This document shows positions 15,360 to 23,500 of a stretch of DNA of 38,508 nt, piece after piece. Origin of the DNA: Vibrio sp. Isolate32 (GTDB lineage Bacteria > Pseudomonadota > Gammaproteobacteria > Enterobacterales > Vibrionaceae); the NCBI RefSeq assembly GCF_022397955.1, contig NZ_JAKEUQ010000032.1, positions 188 to 38,695 of the forward strand. The letters are read 5' to 3'. Position 1 is the stretch's first letter, and the number at the start of each line of letters is the position of its first letter. A model generated the notes under the pieces. It worked only from the letters and a program-made list of their open reading frames with translations. It was not told where the DNA came from and searched no databases. Both the position numbers and the translations under genes were made by a program.

Positions 15360-17027
15360 ATGGCTGAATACGTATATACCATGTCTCGGGTGAGCAAAAC
15401 TGTTCCACCTAAGCGTCAAATTCTTAAAGACATTTCTCTTAGCTTTTTTCCTGGCGCTAAAATCGGTGTTTTGGGTCTAAATGGTTCAGGTAAATCTACC
15501 CTACTACGTATCATGGCTGGTATTGATACTGATATCGATGGCGAAGCTCGTGCGCAACAAGGCCTTAACGTAGGTTACCTACCTCAAGAGCCAGTACTAG
15601 ACGAATCAAAAACGGTTCGCGAAATCGTAGAAGAAGCGGTTTCTGATGTTGCTGACGCACTTAAACGTATCGACGCAGTTTACGCGGCTTATGCTGAACC
15701 AGATGCAGATTTCGATGCACTAGCAAAAGAGCAAGGCGAACTAGAAGCACTTATCCAAGCAAAAGACGGTCACAACCTAGAAGCAGCTCTAGAGCGCGCT
15801 GCAGACGCACTCCGTCTTCCTGAGTGGGACGCTAAGATTGAACACCTTTCTGGTGGTGAGCGTCGTCGTGTTGCTATCTGTCGTCTACTTCTAGAGAAGC
15901 CAGACATGCTGCTTCTTGATGAACCAACGAACCACCTGGATGCAGAATCAGTTGCATGGCTTGAGCACTTCCTAGTGGACTACAGCGGTACTGTTGTGGC
16001 AATTACCCACGACCGTTACTTCCTAGATAACGCTGCTGGTTGGATTCTAGAACTTGACCGTGGTGAAGGTATCCCATGGCAAGGTAACTACACGTCTTGG
16101 CTAGAGCAAAAAGATGAGCGTCTAAAGCAAGAGAAAGCTGGCGAAAGCGCACGTCAAAAGACCATCGAGAAAGAACTTGAGTGGGTTCGTCAAAACCCTA
16201 AAGGTCGTCAAGCTAAGTCTAAAGCTCGTATGGCTCGTTTTGAAGAACTGACGACTGGCCAATACCAGAAGCGTAACGAAACCAACGAACTGTTCATCCC
16301 ACCAGGTGAGCGCCTAGGTGACAAAGTTCTTGAAGTTAAGAACCTAACTAAGTCATACGGTGACCGCGTTCTTATTGATGACCTATCGTTCAGCATGCCT
16401 AAGGGTGCAATCGTGGGTATCGTAGGTGCCAACGGTGCGGGTAAATCAACACTATTCAAGATGCTAAGCGGCTCAGAGCAACCAGACTCAGGTACGGTTG
16501 AATTGGGCGAAACAGTTAAGCTTGCTTCTGTTGATCAGTTCCGTGACAGCATGGACGACACTAAGACCGTATTCCAAGAGATCTCTGAAGGCGCTGATAT
16601 CATTAAGATCAACAACTTCGAAATCCCAGCACGTGCATACTGCTCTCGTTTCAACTTCAAAGGCAACGACCAACAGAAGATCATCGGTGAGCTTTCTGGT
16701 GGTGAACGTAACCGTGTTCACTTAGCTAAGCTACTAAAAGCGGGCGGTAACGTACTGCTGCTCGATGAGCCGACCAACGACCTAGACGTTGAAACGCTAC
16801 GTGCTCTTGAAGAAGCACTGCTTGAGTTCCCTGGCTGTGCAATGGTTATCTCGCACGACCGTTGGTTCCTAGACCGTATTGCGACCCATATCTTAGACTA
16901 CCGTGATGAAGGTCAAGTTAACTTCTACGAAGGTAACTATACTGAGTACACAGAGTGGCTGAAGAAGACTCTGGGCGCACAAGCGGCAGAACCACACCGC
17001 ATCAAGTACAAACGTATTGCTAAGTAA
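15360..17027 (+). CDS. ettA: Energy-dependent translational throttle protein EttA (ABC-F)
   Basis: Cytoplasmic ABC-F ATPase of 555 residues that binds the ribosomal E site and gates the first elongation step according to ATP/ADP. There are two ABC domains without membrane segments. Domain 1 has Walker A GLNGSGKST (39-47), signature LSGGERRR and LLLDEPTNHLD. A P-site tether linker (about 240-320, with RQNPKGRQAKSKARMARFEE) follows. Domain 2 has GANGAGKST, LSGGERNR and LLLDEPTNDLD. Length and the linker sequence separate EttA from Uup and YheS. It is divergent from slt, and in E. coli (as yjjK) it also sits next to slt. A short AGGA site precedes the ATG. Confidence 0.97.
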   Translation: MAEYVYTMSRVSKTVPPKRQILKDISLSFFPGAKIGVLGLNGSGKSTLLRIMAGIDTDIDGEARAQQGLNVGYLPQEPVLDESKTVREIVEEAVSDVADALKRIDAVYAAYAEPDADFDALAKEQGELEALIQAKDGHNLEAALERAADALRLPEWDAKIEHLSGGERRRVAICRLLLEKPDMLLLDEPTNHLDAESVAWLEHFLVDYSGTVVAITHDRYFLDNAAGWILELDRGEGIPWQGNYTSWLEQKDERLKQEKAGESARQKTIEKELEWVRQNPKGRQAKSKARMARFEELTTGQYQKRNETNELFIPPGERLGDKVLEVKNLTKSYGDRVLIDDLSFSMPKGAIVGIVGANGAGKSTLFKMLSGSEQPDSGTVELGETVKLASVDQFRDSMDDTKTVFQEISEGADIIKINNFEIPARAYCSRFNFKGNDQQKIIGELSGGERNRVHLAKLLKAGGNVLLLDEPTNDLDVETLRALEEALLEFPGCAMVISHDRWFLDRIATHILDYRDEGQVNFYEGNYTEYTEWLKKTLGAQAAEPHRIKYKRIAK

Positions 17028-17046
17028 ATAAGCTTGTATTTTGAAC

Positions 17047-17071
17047 AAAGGCCGCGATAATAGCGGCCTTT
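17047..17071 (+). terminator. Hairpin after ettA (probable weak terminator)
   Basis: AAAGGCCGC (17047-17055) and GCGGCCTTT (17063-17071) form a 9-bp stem with a 7-base loop, 20 bases after the ettA stop. Only TTT follows, so readthrough into the PilZ gene is possible. Confidence 0.65.
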
Positions 17072-17117
17072 GATATATCTGGCTTACGTATTACGTATCG
17101 ATATAGAGAGAATACTT

Positions 17118-17486
17118 ATGATTGAAAGACGTCAATTTTCACGAGTTATTTATCAAGTTCCGACAGAAATCTCACAAGAACACGTAAATGCATCAGGCTC
17201 AGTGCAAGACTTGTCTCTCCATGGTTTACTCATTAAATGCGATGAACTACAAAAATTCAGCCAAGATACCCCTGTTCACGTTAGCTTTAAACTGGCCAAC
17301 AGCGATATCAATATTCAGTTAGAGGCAACTATAGTCTCTACCATCAATACCTCAATGCGTTTACGCATAGAGCATTTAGATATTGATAGTATCAGCCACC
17401 TTAAGCGCCTTGTTGAGCTTAACGTTGGTGACGATGAACTGCTTTATAGAGAGATTGAACACCTTACCGACTTAGGCAAGGAATAA
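17118..17486 (+). CDS. PilZ-domain protein (probable cyclic-di-GMP receptor)
   Basis: A small cytoplasmic protein of 122 residues consisting of one PilZ domain. The cyclic-di-GMP motifs are both present: ERRQFSR near the N-terminus (RxxxR) and DLSLHG (DxSxxG) about 25 residues later. I choose the ATG at 17118, preceded by GAGAGAA; an upstream in-frame start at 17070 would add 16 residues overlapping the ettA hairpin. It lies 49 bases before an M23 peptidase gene on the same strand, so the two are probably co-transcribed. In V. cholerae the PilZ gene in this neighbourhood is plzA, but I do not assign that name firmly. The effector partner is unknown. Confidence 0.9.
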   Translation: MIERRQFSRVIYQVPTEISQEHVNASGSVQDLSLHGLLIKCDELQKFSQDTPVHVSFKLANSDINIQLEATIVSTINTSMRLRIEHLDIDSISHLKRLVELNVGDDELLYREIEHLTDLGKE

Positions 17487-17535
17487 TATCTCCATTACCC
17501 TTTTTCTATTAGAAGCATTTAGTTAATACAGAACC

Positions 17536-18567
17536 ATGTCTAAAACAGTGTCCATTACTATTCCCTCAAGTCAGGGGGAACAGACGTTTTACTTCGGTCG
17601 AAAAGCCGTACTCTTATGCATGACCTCCCTGCTCTCAGTACCGATACTGATCGGTGGCGCTACCTACATGCACCTTGAGAGTAAAAACAAGCTGGCTGCA
17701 CAAGCCGGTGATGCACAAGAGTTAATTGAAACTCTAATTGTTGAAAAAGAGCAGACCGAGTTTTTATACGCGGAACAGGTTGAAACCAACCACAACCTAT
17801 CTCAAGCATTAACTGAGAAAGAAGGTACGATTCAGCTACTCGGTAAGCGTGTATTCGATGTAGAGTCTGTTCTTGGCCTGGCTGATGAAGAGTTATACAC
17901 CGATGAGGTTTCACTAGAAGACCGCATTGATGCTGCAGCCGTCGATTCTGCGGTTAGAGCAACCATGTTCCGCCTAATTCCTAATGATAGCCCGATGGCT
18001 TATCAACGTATCTCGTCTTCCTACGGTCGCCGTACTAACCCAATAACAGGCAAACGCCACAACCATACTGGTATCGATTTAACCTGTAAACGCGGTGAAG
18101 ATATCTTAGCTCCTGCAGATGGCGTGATTGAAACTGTTCGTCCAAGCAAGAAAGGCTTCGGTAACTTTATCACTATGCGCCATTCCTTCGGCTTCATGAG
18201 CTCTTACGCGCATCTGCAAAAATTCAAAGTTCGCAGCGGTCAGTTTGTAAGTAAAGGTGATGTGATTGCGAGCTGTGGTAACTCAGGTAACTCAACCGGC
18301 CCACACCTGCATTATGAAGTGCGCTTCCTTGGTCGCTCATTGAACCCTCAATACTTAATGGACTGGACACCTGAAAACTTCAATTATGTGTTTGAGAAAG
18401 AGAAAAAGGTGAAGTGGGGCCCACTCGTTCAACTGATAGATAACGTGGTTCGTTTGCAGATCAACCTAACCAACGTACCTTACATCAGCGCTACTATCGA
18501 TACGGTATCAAGCGAAGATAACCGAGTATCGAACGAGAATAACCAAGAGCCTATCGCAACTAACTAG
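17536..18567 (+). CDS. M23-family (LytM) peptidoglycan endopeptidase, membrane-anchored
   Basis: A 343-residue protein with a short cytoplasmic N-terminus and one membrane segment (about 25-46, ending GGATYMHLES). A periplasmic coiled coil (about 50-110) leads to a LytM/M23 domain (about 155-270). The zinc ligands are visible: H177 and D181 in HTGID, and H257/H259 in PHLHYE, so it is likely catalytically active, unlike EnvC-type activators. The C-terminal about 70 residues are low-complexity and polar. Expected role: cleaving peptide cross-links for wall growth or division. It follows the PilZ gene by 49 bases. The specific name (for example a Shy or MepM type) cannot be settled from sequence alone. 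Confidence 0.9.
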   Translation: MSKTVSITIPSSQGEQTFYFGRKAVLLCMTSLLSVPILIGGATYMHLESKNKLAAQAGDAQELIETLIVEKEQTEFLYAEQVETNHNLSQALTEKEGTIQLLGKRVFDVESVLGLADEELYTDEVSLEDRIDAAAVDSAVRATMFRLIPNDSPMAYQRISSSYGRRTNPITGKRHNHTGIDLTCKRGEDILAPADGVIETVRPSKKGFGNFITMRHSFGFMSSYAHLQKFKVRSGQFVSKGDVIASCGNSGNSTGPHLHYEVRFLGRSLNPQYLMDWTPENFNYVFEKEKKVKWGPLVQLIDNVVRLQINLTNVPYISATIDTVSSEDNRVSNENNQEPIATN

Positions 18568-18577
18568 GGCGTATTCG

Positions 18578-18624
18578 TTTGGCCCATGATGATCCAAAAG
18601 CATTTTATCTACTATAGGCCAAAT
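18578..18624. repeat. Imperfect inverted repeat after the M23 gene
   Basis: TTTGGCC (18578-18584) and GGCCAAA (18617-18623) flank a 32-base loop just after the stop. The right part, CTACTATAGGCCAAAT (18609-18624), is identical to 16 bases of the hairpin after pheA (9362-9377, opposite strand). It may be a small dispersed intergenic repeat. Confidence 0.5.
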
Positions 18625-18648
18625 GCATTACGAGCATTCAATGCAAAC

Positions 18649-18679
18649 AAAAAGAGCGACCAAACGGTCGCTCTTTTTT
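18649..18679. terminator. Bidirectional terminator between the M23 gene and tyrA
   Basis: AAAAAGAGCGACC (18649-18661) and GGTCGCTCTTTTT (18666-18678) form a perfect 13-bp stem with a 4-base loop, with T-runs in both directions for the convergent genes. Confidence 0.93.
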
Positions 18680-18696
18680 ATATTGTTAAACAACAA

Positions 18697-19824
18697 TTAG
18701 CCACGATGAATCGAGTCATGTGCTTGTTTTAACAGGCTTTGACTCTCTTGCAAGAATTGCTGTGAGTAGTCACCAAACCAATCACTCACCTGGTTAAAAC
18801 TCTCAACGAACTTGGCTTTATCTTTTCCGTCTAAGATCTCGAGTGCTCCACCAAAGCAACTGTGGAAGCGTCGAATCATCTCAATGTTCTCATCTGAAGA
18901 GAGGATGATATCACCGTACAAGTTCGGGTCTTGAGCAAACAGACGGCCAACCATCGCAATCTCTAGACGGTAGATTGGAGAGCTCAGTTTCAGAAGTTGA
19001 TCGATGTTCGGGTTCTCTTTGCTTAGGTGTAGGCCGTAAGCAAAAGAGGTAAAGTGGCGAAGCGCTTGAATCAGAGTCATGCCGTGGTCATGATCAGCAG
19101 CATCCATCTGACATAGGCTAGCACCCCAGATACCAAATTGATCCAGTAGCCATTGGTAGCTTTCAGAACCACGCCCATCACTGTAAACAATCACCTGTTT
19201 CGCTAGGCTTGATACATCAGGGCCAAACATAGGGTGAAGACCAACAACAGGGCCATGGTGCATGTTCATCATTGCTTGCAGCGGCTTTGATTTGATCGAC
19301 GTTAAATCACAAAGAATACAATCGCTTGGCAGGTTACCAAGTTTTGCTATCACACCTTCCGTTAAGTGAATGGGAACGGTTACGACCACAAGGCCTACGT
19401 TGTCTAGGATTTCATCGGCTTTATCCCAATCTTGACTACCAAGGACTTTCACTTCATAGCCAGAAAGCTTAAACATACGGCCAAATAAGCCACCAAGCTG
19501 ACCATTACCACCAACGATAACCACTGAACGCAATTCTGGGTTGAGACACTTAAAACCAGAGTCTTTTTCGCTGGCATAAGATTCACGCATAGTTCGACGC
19601 AAAATATCTTCGATGAGCTGTGGTGGAACCCCTATTTTTTCTGCTTCTTGACGACGAGACGCCAACATTGCCGCTTCACGCTCCGGCACATAAATAGGTA
19701 ATCCGTGTTCACTTTTCACTTCACCCACTTTCTCAACAAGAGCAAGTCGCTGAGCCAGTAAATCCAGCATTTGTTTATCGACAGCATCAATTTGGTCGCG
19801 TAATTCGTTCAGTTCAACGGCCAT
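18697..19824 (-). CDS. tyrA: Bifunctional chorismate mutase / prephenate dehydrogenase
   Basis: T-protein of tyrosine synthesis: chorismate to prephenate to 4-hydroxyphenylpyruvate (NAD-dependent). I choose the ATG at 19824 (375 residues, E. coli 373), preceded by AAGGAATAAA; the longer frame to 19875 lacks a site. An N-terminal AroQ mutase (about 1-90, LRDQIDAVDKQMLDLLAQR) is followed by a Rossmann domain with VVIVGGNGQLGGLFG (about 100-115) and the dehydrogenase region with GLHPMFGPD. It is second in an operon with aroF, separated by 101 bases that hold a terminator-like hairpin. Control is expected through the TyrR operator in front of aroF. Confidence 0.97.
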   Translation of the reverse strand: MAVELNELRDQIDAVDKQMLDLLAQRLALVEKVGEVKSEHGLPIYVPEREAAMLASRRQEAEKIGVPPQLIEDILRRTMRESYASEKDSGFKCLNPELRSVVIVGGNGQLGGLFGRMFKLSGYEVKVLGSQDWDKADEILDNVGLVVVTVPIHLTEGVIAKLGNLPSDCILCDLTSIKSKPLQAMMNMHHGPVVGLHPMFGPDVSSLAKQVIVYSDGRGSESYQWLLDQFGIWGASLCQMDAADHDHGMTLIQALRHFTSFAYGLHLSKENPNIDQLLKLSSPIYRLEIAMVGRLFAQDPNLYGDIILSSDENIEMIRRFHSCFGGALEILDGKDKAKFVESFNQVSDWFGDYSQQFLQESQSLLKQAHDSIHRG

Positions 19825-19883
19825 TTTATTCCTTACTAATCTATAAACCCGTACCAACGCCGATTTCGTTAGCAACAGATTTT

Positions 19884-19906
19884 AAAATGCCCCATTAGAT
19901 GAGGCA
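19884..19906 (-). terminator. Hairpin between aroF and tyrA (partial terminator or attenuator)
   Basis: On the minus strand TGCCTCAT-CTA-ATGGGGCA (19888-19906, 8 pairs including one G-T) is followed by TTTTAAAA. It lies 19 bases after the aroF stop. It could reduce tyrA expression relative to aroF or stabilise the aroF 3' end. Confidence 0.5.
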
Positions 19907-19925
19907 CTTAACTTTAAAACTATGA

Positions 19926-20999
19926 CTAACCTTTCAATCGGTTCTCTAAGAACGGGACTAGTTCCGTATGTGCATGTTTCAATAGTGCCTCAGTTGTGTC
20001 CCAATTGATACACGCGTCGGTAATTGAAACGCCGTATTTCATCTCATTGAGAGGTATATCAGAAGATTGGTTTCCTTCGTTGATATGGCTTTCAATCATA
20101 AGGCCGATGATCGACTTGTTACCTTCACGGATTTGGTGAATCACATCTTCAGCAACCAGAGGCTGACGACGGAAATCTTTGCGAGAGTTAGCATGGCTAC
20201 AGTCAACCATCAGTGCCGCCTCTAAACCTGACTTACCAAGCTCTTGCTCACATTCGTGTACGGATACTGAATCGTAGTTCGTTTGCTTACCACCACGTAA
20301 AATAACGTGACCGTTTGGGTTACCTTGAGTGGTTAATAGTGCAACTTGACCTTCACGGCTGATACCCATGAAACGGTGACTAGAAGAAGCCGCCTGCATC
20401 GCATTGATTGCTGTGCCTAGGTTACCATCGGTACCATTCTTAAAGCCGATTGGCATTGAAAGACCACTTGCCATTTCACGGTGAGTTTGCGATTCCGTTG
20501 TACGTGCACCGATCGCCGCCCAGCTGAATGTATCTGCTAGGTATTGAGGGCTGATTGGGTCTAGTGCTTCTGTTGCCAGTGGAATTTCCATCTCAGCAAG
20601 TTCAACCAGTAGCTCACGACCTACATGCACACCATGTTCAATGTCGAACGTACCATCTAGATGAGGGTCGTTGATTAAACCTTTCCAACCCACTGTAGTG
20701 CGAGGCTTTTCAAAGTAAACACGCATAACAATATACAGTTGATCGCTAAGTTGCTCAGATAAAGCTTTTAGGCGTTTCGCGTACTCTTTTGCCGCTTCAA
20801 CATCATGAATAGAACACGGGCCACATACAACCAACATGCGATGATCTTTCTTATGGATGATGTTTGCGATAGTTTGGCGAGACTCTTGAATGAAACGACG
20901 AGCATTATCACTCAAAGGCAGTTTTTCTTTTAACTCCTCAGGAGTAATCAGTACCTGTTCGTCGATAATATTGACATTGCTTAATTCACTTTTCTGCAT
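19926..20999 (-). CDS. aroF: 3-deoxy-7-phosphoheptulonate (DAHP) synthase, class I, tyrosine-sensitive type
   Basis: First enzyme of the shikimate pathway: PEP plus erythrose-4-phosphate to DAHP. I choose the start at 20999 (357 residues; E. coli AroF 356), giving MQKSELSNVNIIDEQVLITP. The longer frame begins with a TTG at 21101 and reads through the operator region. Landmarks are VVCGPCSIHD (PEP/metal Cys), GARTTESQTHREMASGLSMP, GFKNGTDG, VDCSHANSRKD and SITDACINWD. The Tyr-sensitive assignment rests on the partnership with tyrA and the TyrR operator, as in the E. coli aroF-tyrA operon, rather than on effector-site residues. A short AGG precedes the ATG. Confidence 0.95.
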   Translation of the reverse strand: MQKSELSNVNIIDEQVLITPEELKEKLPLSDNARRFIQESRQTIANIIHKKDHRMLVVCGPCSIHDVEAAKEYAKRLKALSEQLSDQLYIVMRVYFEKPRTTVGWKGLINDPHLDGTFDIEHGVHVGRELLVELAEMEIPLATEALDPISPQYLADTFSWAAIGARTTESQTHREMASGLSMPIGFKNGTDGNLGTAINAMQAASSSHRFMGISREGQVALLTTQGNPNGHVILRGGKQTNYDSVSVHECEQELGKSGLEAALMVDCSHANSRKDFRRQPLVAEDVIHQIREGNKSIIGLMIESHINEGNQSSDIPLNEMKYGVSITDACINWDTTEALLKHAHTELVPFLENRLKG

Positions 21000-21020
21000 A
21001 ACATAACCTGTATATTTATT

Positions 21021-21133
21021 TTTACACCCAACGTTTACATTTGGATTAACAATCTTTAAAAACACAATAACAGCTACAAAAACGATTGCAAGTGTAAACA
21101 ATAAAAAACAACTAATGTAAATTTAAATTTACA
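21021..21133 (-). promoter_or_regulatory. TyrR operator region of aroF-tyrA
   Basis: A perfect TyrR box TGTAAATTTAAATTTACA lies at 21116-21133 (consensus TGTAAA-N6-TTTACA). A further TGTAAA half-site is at 21093-21098, and TTTACA halves are at about 21021-21026 and 21034-21039. Several spaced sites fit cooperative TyrR repression of the aroF-tyrA operon as known in E. coli. The perfect box is direct observation; binding is inferred. Confidence 0.85.
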
Positions 21134-21186
21134 CATAAGTTTTAAGTCGTTTTGATTAGATTACTGATTTAAACCACAGTCAGTAC

Positions 21187-21216
21187 AAAAAAAGGCGATA
21201 TTTCTCAAATCGCCTT
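21187..21216 (-). terminator. Terminator of nagZ
   Basis: On the minus strand AAGGCGAT (21209-21216), a 9-base loop, ATCGCCTT (21192-21199), then TTTTT. It lies 27 bases after the nagZ stop. Confidence 0.9.
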
Positions 21217-21242
21217 CTTTAAATTTATAGAGTGTTTATTTA

Positions 21243-22232
21243 TCACTCATCGTTTAGCATTCGCTTAATCTGCTCTGAAGCCTCTTTCCATCGGGTATCA
21301 GAGTGAAGAGTCGGCAAATTAAAGCTGTATTTTTTAAGCAATGAGTTGGCTAAAGGGACCTCTTGGATCGCTAAGTGATCAAGAGCCTCAATTTGTGCAT
21401 CTCGTTTGTTACACATCAACACCATGTCACAGCCCGCATTCAAGGCTGCTTTTGCTCTGTCGGCAGGTCCGCCCATGATCGCAGCGCCTTCCATCGTTAG
21501 GTCATCAGAGAAGATCAGGCCTTTAAAACCCAGCTTTTGTCTCAATACTTTCTGTAACCAATATTGAGAGCCACTTGCTGGTTGGTCATCGTAATGAGAG
21601 AAAACCACGTGCGCTGGCATCATCGCATCTAATATTCCCGCTTCAATTTGCGCCTTAAAGATCGCCATATCGGTCTCAAAGATATCGTCTCGAGAGTCGT
21701 AAGGGGTTTCAAGGTGGGAATCGGCTATCACACCACCATGGCCAGGGAAGTGCTTTCCAGTTGTCGCCATACCAACCGACTTCATGCCTTTGATGAAGGC
21801 ACTACTGTGACAAACGATGGTATCGATATCTTCACCAAATGCTCGGTTGCCAATCGCCTTACACTGATGACCTTTATCTAGTACTGGTGCAAAACTTAGA
21901 TCGATATCGTGAGCAATCAGCTCCGCCGCCATCAACCAACCTGCTTGTTCTGCTAATTGTTCACCATTGCTGTGAGTCGCGAACTCTTGAGCGGCAGGGA
22001 TAATAGAAAAACCATCGCGGAAACGCTGTACTCGCCCCCCTTCTTGGTCAACACCAATTAAAATAGGACGCTTAGCGGCTTTACGAATCTCTTTATTTAG
22101 GGCCGATAGCTGCTTGCTATCGTGGTAGTTTCTAGCAAATAAAATGAAACCACCAACGGTTGGGTGCTCTAAAATTTCTTTGTCTTCAGCGGTCAGTTCG
22201 TAGCCTGCAACATCAACCCACAACGGTCCCAT
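21243..22232 (-). CDS. nagZ: Beta-N-acetylhexosaminidase NagZ
   Basis: Cytoplasmic glycoside hydrolase family 3 enzyme (329 residues; E. coli 341) that removes GlcNAc from GlcNAc-anhydroMurNAc-peptides during peptidoglycan recycling. Its product can induce AmpC-type beta-lactamases in other species. Visible motifs: GVDQEGGRVQRF near residue 60, the KHFPGHGGVIADSH loop with the catalytic His/Asp dyad, and FSDDLTMEGA with the nucleophile Asp. It is divergent from anmK-murQ, which act on the next sugar. The 100-base gap must contain both promoters. Confidence 0.97.
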   Translation of the reverse strand: MGPLWVDVAGYELTAEDKEILEHPTVGGFILFARNYHDSKQLSALNKEIRKAAKRPILIGVDQEGGRVQRFRDGFSIIPAAQEFATHSNGEQLAEQAGWLMAAELIAHDIDLSFAPVLDKGHQCKAIGNRAFGEDIDTIVCHSSAFIKGMKSVGMATTGKHFPGHGGVIADSHLETPYDSRDDIFETDMAIFKAQIEAGILDAMMPAHVVFSHYDDQPASGSQYWLQKVLRQKLGFKGLIFSDDLTMEGAAIMGGPADRAKAALNAGCDMVLMCNKRDAQIEALDHLAIQEVPLANSLLKKYSFNLPTLHSDTRWKEASEQIKRMLNDE

Positions 22233-22332
22233 ATTTATCCCTTCTTAAACCTAATTTCATAAACTTCCCGAGATTATTCTCTTTAAATTTGCTTTACAAT
22301 GTTTTTAAACTAATCAGTGGAAGACTTTAAGA

Positions 22333-23469
22333 ATGCAGCGCAAGAGCTTAGGAATGGATCATAAAGAACTGTATATCGGTGTGATGTCGGGGACGAGTAT
22401 GGACGCCGTTGATACAGCGTTAGTCTCGATTGAGGGCGATAGCATTGCATTACTTGCTCATGATGAGTTCCCAATGCCTGATGACCTCAAAGCGCGTCTG
22501 CTTGAAGTCTGTATTGGTCAGAAAACCGATCTGATTGCCATTGGCAAACTCGACCACCAGCTTGGCCACCTGTTTGCTGATGCGGTTCTGCAACTTCTCG
22601 ACAAGTCAGATACACCTGCATCTTCTGTGACTGCGATTGGTAATCATGGTCAAACGGTGTTTCATCAGCCAACAGGCGACTCTCCATTTACTATGCAGTT
22701 GGGCGATGCCAATATCATTGCCGCTAAAACACAGATTCAAACGGTTGCCGATTTCAGACGTAAAGACATGGCATTAGGTGGACAAGGGGCACCATTAGTC
22801 CCTGCTTTCCACCATACGATTTTCCACCCGCAAGACAGCTCGGTTGTAGTGTTGAATATTGGTGGTATCTCGAATATTTCAGTGCTGCGCCCGAATCAGC
22901 CAACGCTTGGTTATGATACTGGCCCGGGCAACATGTTGATGGACGCTTGGGTCGATAAAAACTCTAGCGAGAAGTTTGACCGTGATGCGCAATTCGCGCT
23001 TAAAGGTCAACTCAATCAAGCCTTGCTAGAACAATTGTTAAATGAATCTTATCTATCTCAAATGCCACCGAAAAGTACTGGTAGAGAACTGTTCAACCTA
23101 CCTTGGCTAGAACAACAACTTACAGAATTTAAAGATCTTGCAGCAGAAGATGTTCAGTACACGCTTTGTGAATATACCGCTTTAACGATAGCCAATGAAG
23201 TGGAAGCTTATTGCTGGGGCAACCAACCTGCACTGTATGTGTGTGGTGGTGGAGTAAGAAACCCACTATTGATGAAGAGGCTGTCTGAGCTTCTACCAAA
23301 CTGGGAGGTTGCCTCGACCACCAACAAAGGCGTTGACGCTGACTATATGGAGGCGATGGCTTTTGCGTGGCTTGCTCAACGTCATATTTATCAACTGCCA
23401 AGTAATTTACCAGAAGTGACTGGCGCAAGCAGAGCGGCTTCTCTAGGCGTTCTATATAATGCTAACTAA
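22333..23469 (+). CDS. anmK: Anhydro-N-acetylmuramic acid kinase AnmK
   Basis: Cytoplasmic kinase (378 residues) that opens and phosphorylates 1,6-anhydroMurNAc to MurNAc-6-phosphate. It begins with YIGVMSGTSMDAVD (nucleotide-binding loop), followed by IGNHGQTVFHQP, GQGAPLVPAFH, LNIGGISNIS and YDTGPGNMLMD. The ATG at 22333 has GGAAG at a normal distance. A second ATG at 22354 would give the more usual N-terminus, but its AGGA abuts the start codon; I keep the upstream one with moderate certainty. It is followed after 31 bases by murQ, so product and next enzyme share an operon. Confidence 0.96.
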   Translation: MQRKSLGMDHKELYIGVMSGTSMDAVDTALVSIEGDSIALLAHDEFPMPDDLKARLLEVCIGQKTDLIAIGKLDHQLGHLFADAVLQLLDKSDTPASSVTAIGNHGQTVFHQPTGDSPFTMQLGDANIIAAKTQIQTVADFRRKDMALGGQGAPLVPAFHHTIFHPQDSSVVVLNIGGISNISVLRPNQPTLGYDTGPGNMLMDAWVDKNSSEKFDRDAQFALKGQLNQALLEQLLNESYLSQMPPKSTGRELFNLPWLEQQLTEFKDLAAEDVQYTLCEYTALTIANEVEAYCWGNQPALYVCGGGVRNPLLMKRLSELLPNWEVASTTNKGVDADYMEAMAFAWLAQRHIYQLPSNLPEVTGASRAASLGVLYNAN

Positions 23470-23500
23470 ACTATTTTAGAACCATCATTTAAGGATCATT

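Noticed and set aside
21000..21101. N-terminal extension of AroF from a TTG at 21101
   Set aside because: The extension is hydrophobic, absent from known DAHP synthases, and lies in the TyrR operator region.
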